The translations under genes and the position numbers were made by a program. This document shows, piece by piece, positions 46,164 to 56,034 of a DNA stretch of 64,000 bases. The stretch is from the NCBI GenBank assembly GCA_022578605.1, contig MU394147.1, positions 1-64,000 of the forward strand. The letters are read 5' to 3'. Numbering within the stretch: position 1 is the first letter of the stretch; each line of letters opens with the position of its first letter. This stretch comes from Camillea tinctor (Eukaryota; Ascomycota; Sordariomycetes; Xylariales; Xylariaceae). The notes beneath the pieces were generated by a model. It was not told the origin of the DNA and did not search any database. It saw nothing but the letters and a program-made list of their open reading frames with translations.

Positions 46164-49100
46164 GGTTGGGTTTGTAGGCTGAATCACCAATTTTTGCGCT
46201 CTGGGGTCTTAGACCTTGGTGTAGTCTTGTCAGCGCAAAAAAAGTAGTAAAACGAAAGAGTCGTCCAGGAAAGGGAGGAAATATCTTATGGCCCCTCTCG
46301 AGACTTTATTATACACCACACCCAAGATCTCGGATCGCCACCATGAAATCACGCTACGAGCGAGGGAAGAATTTTTTGTCTCACTTTTCCCTTTAATACT
46401 GCATATACTGTATATTGGTTGGTAGCAAGGTAGTATGCTCCATCTTACCCATCGGCTATGTAGCCCGATAGACTAACACTAACAAGACTAACAAGACTAT
46501 ACCATACGAGGATTCGTTAACAAGTTGAAGGTACACAGACCCGCCTTTTCTCCATATAACGCTATTTTTTCTTTTCCATGGCACGGGAACCCCAAAAACG
46601 TATGTGGGGCAGGCGGACTGGCGGAGTTGCATACTGCGAATAAAAGGAAGATGTCGGAGTGCTAGGGCTCTTCTTCGGCGTCTTGGCAGTTGGAGTAGAT
46701 GAGGGGAAAGCTGGAGTGAATGAGGAGAAAACAAAGTTGACAAAGTTGGGGAAGAGGGAAATTCCCTATTGACCTAAGGTCACAATACAATACACTATCT
46801 AGATGTAACCTATCTACATAGTCACCCAAACATACTACCTACATACTAACTATATGGGTCACATACTGATGTAAAGAAGGTTACTAACCTACATAGTAGT
46901 TGTATGTAACGATTTCAGGTACGTACTGTTAAGGCGGAGAAAAGGACACAAACTTTCCCAAACTTTCCCCACATGAGGTAACTAACAACCTAGAGGTTAT
47001 AAGGTATGAGGTAAGTAAAGGGGGTTTTCCTACCTAGCTCATCCCAGAAGGCTATCCTCGACACGCGGTTCCCCCCTGATGAATATTACATAGCTGGGCA
47101 CACATCATCAGCGTAACTTCGCTCGAAGTCGAGACTTTTTTTTGCTTCTTGGAAGGTAATAAAAGAAAGGAAAAAGGTAGTGAGAGATGTTATTGCCGAC
47201 ATCCACAATTAACAACAAAAGAGAGAAAAAACTAGGGGAAAATAAAAAATAAGATGAAGTGAGTTACCCAAGCAGCTAAGTTACAACATACTTATAAGTA
47301 CTTGTTACGTGAAATTAAGTTAATGAACATCCACTTAGTTGTAGTTTAACGTAATTTCACTAAAAACCGTCCATTAGCAATCCTACTGGTGCCGTGGAGA
47401 TGTTTGGTTTCGCGTGGTTTCGTGATCCTAGCCGGGAATAGAATCGAGTATGTCACCCCCGGATTTCTAGGACCACCTATACTATGTACCTAGCGTACAT
47501 ACAACCTAAACTAACACTAATAAGTTAACGGTTATGGAGTCAAATAGGAAAACACCAAGAACCCCCCACACGCAAACCATGCCAATCAATCTCATGTTTG
47601 ACCCCCACCCATGTGCCGAGAAACCTTTCCGTGGTTGCTTGCTGACTGACCTGCCTGGTTGCTTGCTTGCTTGATTGCTCGATTGCTTGCTTGCCCCGTC
47701 TCAACCCTGGCAGCCCTGGTTAGCCCCTGGACTATCTTGACTATATAGTCACGAGGTTCCCGTCGGACGACTAACACGTCATTCCGAATATCCAACCTCG
47801 TCGGGGGAGCCATGCCAAACCAGTCCTGGTATAACTGACCGCATCGCTGATTAATAGGTCAGGATAGGAGATAAGAATAATCGAATTTTTTATATTCTAT
47901 GGAGGAAGGCAATAGCAAACCTACCACGAGAAATAAGGGTCCCCAAAGGCACATCAAACACACGAACTCTAGTGTAAGAAGCAACTGGAGAAATATAAAA
48001 ACCATGGGCATCCCCGGCTTGCAGCATTGTTTTCCCACATAAACATGAACGTGGTCTTGGAACGTGGAAACATCAGATCGGATTTGTGTTGAGGAACCCG
48101 ATACCCCTGACAAAACCATGTGGGGAGGAAGGAATACCGAAGTCATGTTGACGTTTTTATTTCCCACCATGATCCGAACGAGACATCCGGCCGAGCCAGC
48201 ATGTACATGTGCGAGAGTATCCTTCTCGTAATATAATTATTTCGTTGCTATCCTTGGGGTTGTGCCCGGATGCTGTTAACGGCTTATGTCAAAAGAAAGG
48301 ACATGTCCAGACCCTTATACCCACAATAGATATATCATGCTAGGTGGGAGTGTTATAACTTATCCTATTCAATTACCAAAGCCATGGCGATCAATCAACA
48401 TGGCTGCCGTGAGAACGTCATCGATATAGCTCGGTCTGCACGCAGAATAAGCTGACAGAGCTAGGTGCGCATATTCAATATAGCTGTCGCAAGATTCTGT
48501 CGCACTCGATATACGAGATGACCAGTAAAACACCGCTTCGCTACAGAAGGAGCGTTCACACCCATCTGAGGAGGCTTCTCGGGCCTTGTGATCATATTCG
48601 ATGACGAAGGGACTACCGCATCGTTGCACATATTATCAATTACTCACCTAGCATAATAAGAGAAGGTAGCTGTTCAGCTTGTTTCCCTCCCGGCGAAGGG
48701 TAATTAAATGTGAAGTTCGTGTAGCGCATAAGTCGTTGCCATATAGTGTTAGATGATGTGGTAGGACTCTGCGCCATGGAGCTTCTTGAGCTACCTTGAT
48801 GGCGTCAACGTTTTCTGACAATTATAGTAGACGATAATATAGTATACCGTTGCTCCAATGAACGAAAGTTCGGAGATGAGATACACCAAGCTTTTCAAAG
48901 CGAGACTGCGGCAGAAACACACGGTGAAAGGGAAAGCAGGCTAGATTGAACATTTCGTAATAATGATGAACATCCTTTTTCTTCAGAGTTCAAAGCTTCG
49001 AGACGAATAGCTAACACTTTAGAAGTGCAAAGTGAAGAATTCACTTCAACCTAATGATAGCTACCTACCCAATAGCAGAGCACTGTTAAGTTATCCTCAC

Positions 49101-49825
49101 AGATGATTGATTATACCTATGTGGTTATACTATAGCTATACACCGCCACATCAAGCAGCCGACGGGTGCCAAAGCTTAACTTGGAGCCTATGTCCCTTGC
49201 ATCTCGGATAGACGAAGCATGATGACCCGTTCCATCACAAGTAGTCCTAGCAGACACATCCACCAAGCTTTTTGATGTTGGTGGTGGCCGGCATCTATCA
49301 CGCCGTTGAACCTGAGCGTATGGAAGTCCCTTTGTGGGGTCGAGCTGGCCGCCGTTGTTGGTCATGCAGCTGAGCTTCGCCTCGTCCCAACCGGTCCAGG
49401 GCTGACGTGGGACCTAATAAACCCCAAAGAGCTATTTACAGAAACGGATTTTTCAACGTCCGGCGGCATACTGGGAGCCCGATGCCACCCTTTCTCCAAT
49501 AATCCGGTTGAGGAGCAAGACAGCCGCCGTTCATTAGTTGGTCGAGCTCAAATGATGATGTCCTTGAGCAAAGCACCGCCCTGATGATGGGTTTAGCCAT
49601 TGGTAGTGAGCTCGACTCCAAGTTTGCGCATAGAATTTGGAGTACAAATATCATGGCATCTACCCGCCCTCTTGGCACATCTCATCTATTGAAACATTCA
49701 AGCCATATCTCATTAGATCTGAAGTCGATCAGACACCCCCCCTGTCCAGTTTCTAGAAACAAGCCTTGACATCCAATCGTTAATTATATTTCCGAGCATT
49801 CTTCCAACCAATCACCCTCACCACC
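46164..49825. other. Gene-poor, low-complexity region
   Basis: 3.7 kb without a supported gene. Contains a GCTTGCTT microsatellite (about 47636-47694), an imperfect hairpin at 47309-47360, and open frames at 48369-48629 and 49117-49365 (minus) that look slightly protein-like but have no partner exons or known motifs. Gene relics are possible. Confidence 0.5.
47309..47360. repeat. Imperfect inverted repeat (hairpin)
   Basis: GTGAAATTAAGTTAA at 47309-47323 is complementary, with one mismatch, to TTAACGTAATTTCAC at 47346-47360, leaving a 22-nt loop. It may be part of a small decayed element or an RNA hairpin. Confidence 0.5.
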
Positions 49826-50963
49826 ATGCGTACTTCAACGCTCGCCACCTCTGCTGCCGTGCTAGGGCTCGCTGCGGGATATGCTATCCCATCTACTGAT
49901 GGCTTCCCCGACCCTGATGCACAACAGCTCCTCACCATTGAGACTGAAGCCGACGGGCTTCTATCCAACCTACCACCGCCACCAACCCTAAGCGCAGCAG
50001 GTATCACCAACTTCCAGCTCATCGCGTTTAACGAAAACTTCGAAGTGGCCTTCTTCTCGTCCCTCATAGAGAACATCACCAACAACGTCCCCGGCTTTGA
50101 CACTCCTTGGAACAACTGGGAAAGTGATACCCTGCTTGAGATCATAAAGACCGTGACAGCTGTGAGCTTTCCCTCTCTCTTTCATCTCCTTACATCCCTA
50201 CTAACACACGTCAAACCTACAGCAAGAAGAGCTCCACGCCATAACCGCCATCACCACGCTCGAGCACTTCAACGCCTCCCTCGTGCCCTCACCCTGCACC
50301 TACAAATTCCCCACCGACTCCCTCTCCTCCGCCATCGACCTCGCCTCGACCTTCACCGCGCTCGTTCTCGGCACGCTGCAAGACGCCGAGCAGTCCTTCG
50401 CGCAGAACGGGGACGACGGCCCCGTCCGGGCCATCTCCTCGGTCATCGGGCAAGAAGGCGAGCAGAACGGGTTCTACCGGCTAGTCCTCGGCCGCAAGCC
50501 CTCCGAGAAGCCCTTCCTGACCACCAGCACGGCGGCGTTCGCCTTCTCCGCGCTGCAGCAGTTCATTGTGTCGTGCCCCTTCGACGTAGCCGACATCCCG
50601 ATCCCAATCCTGACCCCGCTGAACGTGCTCACCACCGCGGCGGCGCAGGACGCGAACCTGACTTTCTCGGCGGACCTGGAGGGCGTGCTGGCGAGCGGGA
50701 GCGATGCTAGCGGGCTGTTCGTGACGTACCTCGTTGGCCAGCAGCTGCCCATCTCGGTGCCTGTCGCGGACCCGAAGTGGGACGGCAGCGTGCTGACGTT
50801 CGAGGCGCTGTTTCCGTTCACGGAGAACATCATGGAGGGACTGAGCATTGCCGCACTGACTAATGCGTCGAACTTTGATAGCGCGGATGATGTGGTGGCG
50901 AACACGCTTGCTGCGCCGGGTCTTATCCAGGTCAATGACTTGCTGTCGTCGGGCAGTAAGTAA
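49826..50963 (+). CDS. Rds1/LsdA-like secreted ferritin-fold protein
   Basis: 358 aa from exons 49826-50161 and 50223-50963. Signal peptide MRTSTLATSAAVLGLAAGYA. The central part matches the fungal ferritin-like-domain family (stress-response Rds1, sexual-development LsdA): LIAFNENFEVAFFSSLIENI, then QEELHAITAI at 113-122, whose E-x-x-H is a ferritin-type metal-ligand pattern, and later QDAEQSFAQNGD. Ends in hydrophobic segments and the short tail LLSSGSK, with several sequons. In relatives, expression follows starvation or sexual development. Whether it binds iron is unknown. Second half is strikingly GC-rich in third positions. Confidence 0.82.
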
Positions 50964-52170
50964 GGCCTAGAACCACTACCAAAGAGGGAGGAGGAGGGGC
51001 GTTTCCAAGGATAATAGGAAGTGGTGATGATTTTGACTTTGCTTTTTTTTTTTTTTTGGTAGCTAGGTGTTTTATGATAGGTTGATGATGATATTGGGTG
51101 TTGGTCGGTTTAAGCTGGAGGTTTTTGGTTAAAAAATACTGGTTTGGTTTCTACTACCCCAATAAGATAGCACGGAGAGGCGTTTTGGTTTTATTTTATT
51201 AATTTCTATTCCATTCGTTGAGAGAGTATATTTAAAATCCATATGTTGCCCTTGAAATAAGAATAGCTATAACGTTGAATCTCACACATGAATATAGGCC
51301 TGACCTGGTCTGATATAGTAATTGCCTAACTCTTGCTCGATCCAACTTCTCCCCCCTTTTTTTACCCCTATTTCTCTAAGAAAGCAAGCCAAATATTTAC
51401 TTAAGGTTGCACAAGGTGAACGAATGACCAAGTCCTAGTCTTGAAATGTGGGCCAATAGTAGTCAACCTTATGTCAATGCAATGCAGGTCTCATACCAGT
51501 GAACGGAATAACATTTAGGTCAAGTTGAATTGGCCTGCATTTCTTCCCACTCCCCCCAACATTGCCCCTCTAAACCCCCCCCAATTCTACCAATACTATA
51601 AAATATTTTTGTCTCCAAACTAGGTGAGAACCCCTAAGGCCACATGAGCCCTCAAGGTTCCTGGAAACCCCAGCACTAATAAGAAATCCAACTCATACTA
51701 TTGGCTAATGCAACCCAGCCCACCCCTGTTCGTTGACTTTGAAATATTTTACTTGTGCATCTTGGTCTAAGACTTAAGTTCTCCTGTACTAAATATATAG
51801 AATCCCGTACCCAGCACCCAGCATTCCGTTTCTTATACCCAAACAGATGGACGTCATTACGTACATACGCTGTAAGTTCTGATCTCGCACCAGCAGCATG
51901 CCCAAATAGCATAATTATTAACCTATCTATAGGTATGTATTTCGTGCCGGGGCCTTGTTTATCCATCAGGATAGGTATACTCGTCCGTCTCTATGACATT
52001 TACATATCCCCCATCCATACCCTGCCTACTCTGGAGAAAGGGGAAGAAACCTACTACATCCTAGGCATTTTGGATCTATCTACTATGCTGCCTGAGTGCT
52101 GCAAATATTTATACCAAAGGGGCACATAGCACAAAAAAACCGTAAAGCAAAGTCAAACGGAATACCAGAA
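50964..52170. other. Intergenic, no gene seen
   Basis: Between two same-strand genes. A T-run (51042-51057) follows the Rds1-like stop and could mark its 3' UTR. No other structure is convincing. Confidence 0.45.
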
Positions 52171-53640
52171 ATGGGACGTACTACCCCTTCCCTTGGACGT
52201 CCTCCCGCAGCTCTCCGGCGCGACGCCCGCGCGAAGAAGGCCCGCGCTACGCTCAACAAGGTAATCCCGGCGCTGCTCACGGCGCATCCTTGCGCACGTC
52301 GAGGCATCGAGCAGGCCGAGCTGATTATCGACCCGCCACCGCTGCCGCCATCACTCAGGGTCACCCAAGAAGTGACAGGGGACAATGTTGGCGATTCCGG
52401 TGCTGGAAGGGATGACTTCCGGGAGAATAGAGAGAGAGGCGGAAGAAGTAAAGCAAAAGCGAAGGGAAAAGGAGACCGAGAGCAACAAAAGCACCCCCGT
52501 ATATCCCTTCGCGTAACCGATACCCTTTCCGCTGCTCACTCCCTGCTCTACCGCTCGCACTCCCAATCTAACCTCAACCTCGACTTATCCAACGTCCACC
52601 CCCGCGTAGCCATCCTCAACATGGCCTCTGCTCTGAACCCCGGGGGCGGGTACCTCAGCGGCGCGTCGACCGGGCAAGAGGAGTATCTCTGCGGGCACAC
52701 GACGCTGCTGCCTTCGCTGCGGGACGAATTCTACCGTCTACCCGAGCTGGGCGTCGTGTATACTCCCGACGTGCTAGTGTTCCGCTCTAACAACCCCACC
52801 ACTACCATTCCTTCCTCTCCTTCTTCTGCCACTCCCCCGCTTCCCACGGCACCTCAAACAAATGTCTCCTACGCCGCCCTCCGCGACGAGACCGAGGACC
52901 TCCTCCCCAAGCGGGACCGCTGGTTCGTGTCCTGCGCTACGGCTGCGATGCTACGGCTCCCTGAGCTAGAGGACGGGAATGGCGAACAACAGCGCTATGC
53001 GTCGGCACGCGACCGCGATATGGCCGAGCGCAAGATGTGCGCCGTGATGCGGGTTTTCCAGTCCAAGGGGTGCCGGCGCGTCGTGCTGGGGGCGTGGGGG
53101 TGCGGCGGCGGGCAGGGGAGTCCCGTGGGGGAGGTGGCGGGGGCGTGGAGGAGGGTGTTGCTCGGGGGTAATAACAGCCATAGCAGGAATCAGTACGAGG
53201 CGGATAACCACGGGGAGAGGAGGAGGAGCAAGAAGAAGAGCGGGGGTAGTAAGGGGGGCACAGAAAGGAGCAGCAGAGGGGAGGAGGCGGATGGCGAGAC
53301 CTGGTGCCCCATCGAAGAGATCGTGTTCGCGATCCCGGACGCGCGGCTAGCGGGGCGGTTCGCGCGAGCGTTCGGTGAGGCGGACCTAGTATTAGAAGAA
53401 TCCGATGACGAGAACCGTCGCCGAGATTCTGATCCCGACCCTAATAATAGTATCAGGACAGGAGAAGAGGGCGAGGAAGATGGGGATGTGAAAGAGCTCC
53501 GGAGTCGGATCCGCGAGCTAGAAGCGCAGGTCGCGCAGGCGCGGAGCCCGCACCTCAGAGCTGGGCTAGGGGCCGTGTTGGAGGGACTGCGGAGACAGGT
53601 TCCCGAGGTAGAGGGAGAGGGGTGTGGAGAAGAATGTTGA
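52171..53640 (+). CDS. Microbial-type poly(ADP-ribose) glycohydrolase (PARG-like)
   Basis: Single-exon gene, 489 aa, of the TIGR02452/PARG_cat family that cleaves ADP-ribose chains in macrodomain-like fashion. The start is the ATG at 52171; the frame runs further upstream but without an ATG. The PARG signature GGG-x8-QEE is exact: NPGGGYLSGASTGQEEYLC at about 156-174, with both catalytic glutamates. The C-terminal lobe motif LGAWGCGGGQGSP corresponds to the family GAWGCG-x-F-x-N loop. Two inserts are unusual: a basic low-complexity KAKAKGKGD stretch before the domain and a KSGGSKGGTERSS insert before PIEEIVFAIPD. A Glu-rich C-terminal extension includes a short coiled coil (ELRSRIRELEAQVAQA). 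Together with the macrodomain gene it indicates an active ADP-ribosylation cycle. Confidence 0.9.
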   Translation: MGRTTPSLGRPPAALRRDARAKKARATLNKVIPALLTAHPCARRGIEQAELIIDPPPLPPSLRVTQEVTGDNVGDSGAGRDDFRENRERGGRSKAKAKGKGDREQQKHPRISLRVTDTLSAAHSLLYRSHSQSNLNLDLSNVHPRVAILNMASALNPGGGYLSGASTGQEEYLCGHTTLLPSLRDEFYRLPELGVVYTPDVLVFRSNNPTTTIPSSPSSATPPLPTAPQTNVSYAALRDETEDLLPKRDRWFVSCATAAMLRLPELEDGNGEQQRYASARDRDMAERKMCAVMRVFQSKGCRRVVLGAWGCGGGQGSPVGEVAGAWRRVLLGGNNSHSRNQYEADNHGERRRSKKKSGGSKGGTERSSRGEEADGETWCPIEEIVFAIPDARLAGRFARAFGEADLVLEESDDENRRRDSDPDPNNSIRTGEEGEEDGDVKELRSRIRELEAQVAQARSPHLRAGLGAVLEGLRRQVPEVEGEGCGEEC

Positions 53641-54534
53641 AGACAAGTAGATAAATAAGTAGATAAATAAATAGATAGATTAAACTAGCCAGATTACTGT
53701 TTGGGTTTATAGTAAAGATCTAATTAGGTTGCTGTACCTTTGACTTAGATTAAAAGAAAAGGGGGGGGGGGGGGGGGGGGTTAGAGGGGATTCTATAAAG
53801 TTAACAAATAACCCTGAGAATAGACAAAGATGATTAGCCATTTATTTATTTATTTTAATTAAACCNNNNNNNNNNTATTTTTCTTTATTTTCGTTTTCTT
53901 TCTATTTTCATCCCCTCTTTATCCCACCTCCTCCCCCCGGCGGTGGCGGGGGCGCGCCGGGCCCCCCCCCCTAGAGGGGATTCTATACAGTTCACTACTA
54001 TCCCTGAGAATAGACAAAGATGATTAGCCATTTATTTATTTATTTTCAGTAAACCCTGCTTCTTACTATCCTTTTTCTATCTCTGCTTCTGTTCAAGTAT
54101 ATATATAGATATTGTAAATGAAAAGTGCTTAAGACTTTAGTAAAATATGAAAAAGAATTGGATTTAGAAAATGGGACCCATTCATTATTATGCTTCGCTG
54201 GTCCATACCTTAAACGATTGGCTATAACTGCAGAAGGAGGCCATCGGAAAGGGACGTGGATGCTCTGCCCCTTACTCCAAGCGTACCTCTATTCAGTTTA
54301 TGTCTTGTCTTTATTTCTATTTCTAATTCTATTTCTCGAGTCTTTCAATGTTATGAGAGGAAAGTGTTCATATTATTGTTCATCATCTAAGACGTAACCA
54401 ACATGTCATTCGTATTTTTGAAGTATTTATTATTACAGCGAATCCCTGGCATAATGCTACAAATGGACCCATCCCGTCTCTATAGAACAATCATGCCCCA
54501 GACGCCCTCCCCCTCCTCCGTTTGGTATCCCACC
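53641..54534. other. Gap-containing intergenic region
   Basis: Spacer between the PARG-like gene and the 3' end of the PDH E2 gene. It includes a poly-G run, 10 N, a GC-only patch and a near-duplicate of about 85 bases described separately. No gene. Confidence 0.6.
53781..54055. repeat. Direct duplication around an assembly gap
   Basis: About 85 bases beginning AGAGGGGATTCTATA at 53783 recur, slightly diverged, at 53973. Both copies contain CCCTGAGAATAGACAAAG followed by ATTTATTTATTTATT. Between them lie ten N (53866-53875) and a GC homopolymer patch, and the first copy is preceded by about 20 G. Looks like a misassembled repeat or two unmerged haplotype ends rather than biology. Confidence 0.7.
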
Positions 54535-56034
54535 CTATAGCAATAGCTCGAGAGGGTTCTCGATCACCTTCTTGAACTCCTTGATCCATTCCGCACCCAC
54601 AGCACCGTCAACAACCTTGTGGTCGAAGCTTCCCGTCACCGTGATCTGGTCATCCCACTGCACAGCAGCACCGTCCTCACTTACAGCGGGGATAGCGACC
54701 TTCTTGGTAGTACCAACGGCCAGAATAGCAGCCTGCGGGGGGTTGATAACAGCGGTGAAGTTGTCGACAGCAGCGTTCATGCCCATGTTGGAGATGGAGA
54801 TGGTGCCGCCCTGGTACTCTTCGGGCTTGAGCTTGTTGTCGCGGGCCTTCTTGGCCAGCTCCTTGACCTTGGACGAGATGGATTCCAGACCGCGGCCCTC
54901 AACACCGGTGACAATAGGGGTAATCAGACCGTTGGGGGTGGCAACAGCAACCGAGACATCAACACTGTTGTACTGGCGGATCGAGTCTCCCTGCCATGAA
55001 GAATTGGCAGCGGGTACCTTCTTGCAGGCGACAGCCATAGCCTTGATGAGGAAGTCGTTTACGGATAGCTTGTACTTGCCCTCAGCAGAGCTGTTCAGAG
55101 CCTGGCGCAGCTTCAGGAGCTTGGTGACAGAGATGGTGCTGCTAACAAAAAAGTGAGGGTTGTTCTGGGTAGATTCCTGCAGGCGCTTGGCAATAGTCTT
55201 GCGCATGTTAGATAGAGGGGTATCTTGGTAGGCGGCACCAGCGGAGGCAGCACCGCCAGATACGGCGCCGGAGCTAGCCTTCTTGACGTCCTCCTCGGTG
55301 ATCTTGCCACCGGGTCCGGTACCCTTCAGGTTGGAGATGACAACGCCAGTTTCCCTAGCCAGTCGCTTCGCGGCGGGGCTGATGTTTGGCTCTCGATCGA
55401 GGGCGGTCTGGATTCTACCCTCGGAGGCATACTGGGCAGGTTCGGGCTGGGAGGCCGGAGTGGGAGCGGACGACGAAGAGGCAGAAGAATCTGACTTCTT
55501 TTGCTCCTTAGGCGCAGAGGCGGAAGCGTCACCACCGGCATCGGCAAGACTGAAAGACTCGAAGGCGGACACATCGGTACCCTCCTCGACAAGAACGGCG
55601 ATGGGCTAAGCAGCAGGGCAAGTTGTCAGCAAATTGTTGGCTCGGGTTTGGGTTCGGGACAAAACACAAAACCACATAAGCCGGGGGGAAAAGAAATGTA
55701 GAGAAGAGAAAAAGTCACGCACATTGCCAACAGGAACATCCTTCGCACCGGCGTCCTTCAGAATCTTAGCAATAACACCCTCCTCCTGGAATTCGAAGTC
55801 CATCTGGGCCTTGTCCGTCTCGATCTCGACCAAGACATCACCGGGGGCAATGGAGTCTCCGGCCTTCTTCTGCCAAGCACCAATGTTTCCGGCCGTCATG
55901 GTGGGCGACAGGGCGGGCATCTTGACGACGGTATGCGGGGGGAAAGAGGCATAGTATCTGGCCAGAGGCGCAAATCCAGACCGGAGGGCCGATGTCCGGA
56001 GAAGGCCTTGCCTTCTCAACACTGCGCTGAACAT
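54535..56034 (-). CDS. LAT1: Pyruvate dehydrogenase E2, dihydrolipoamide acetyltransferase, mitochondrial
   Basis: Core subunit of the mitochondrial pyruvate dehydrogenase complex; it transfers acetyl from lipoamide to CoA. 460 aa from exons 56034-55723 and 55605-54535. An Arg-rich, acid-free mitochondrial presequence ([20 protein letters not shown]) precedes the lipoyl domain at about 36-110, with lipoyl Lys75 in [13 protein letters not shown] flexible Ala/Ser/Pro linker follows, then the peripheral-subunit-binding domain ([15 protein letters not shown], from about 178), and the CoA-dependent acyltransferase domain with the catalytic His433 and Asp437 in FDHKVVDGA. Length and order match fungal E2. 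Single intron sits between lipoyl domain strands. Confidence 0.97.

Noticed and set aside
47636..47694. GCTTGCTT run considered as a CRISPR-like or tandem gene repeat
   Set aside because: Simple microsatellite without spacers or larger unit structure.
48369..48629. Minus-strand 86-codon frame with balanced composition
   Set aside because: No extension by splicing, no known motif; kept only as a possible relic in the spacer entry.
49117..49365. Frame with CMTNNGG..PP pattern that could be a secreted-protein tail
   Set aside because: No upstream exon or signal peptide found; evidence too thin.
52096..52170. N-terminal extension of the PARG-like frame
   Set aside because: Only a non-ATG codon starts it; the ATG at 52171 is the first credible start.
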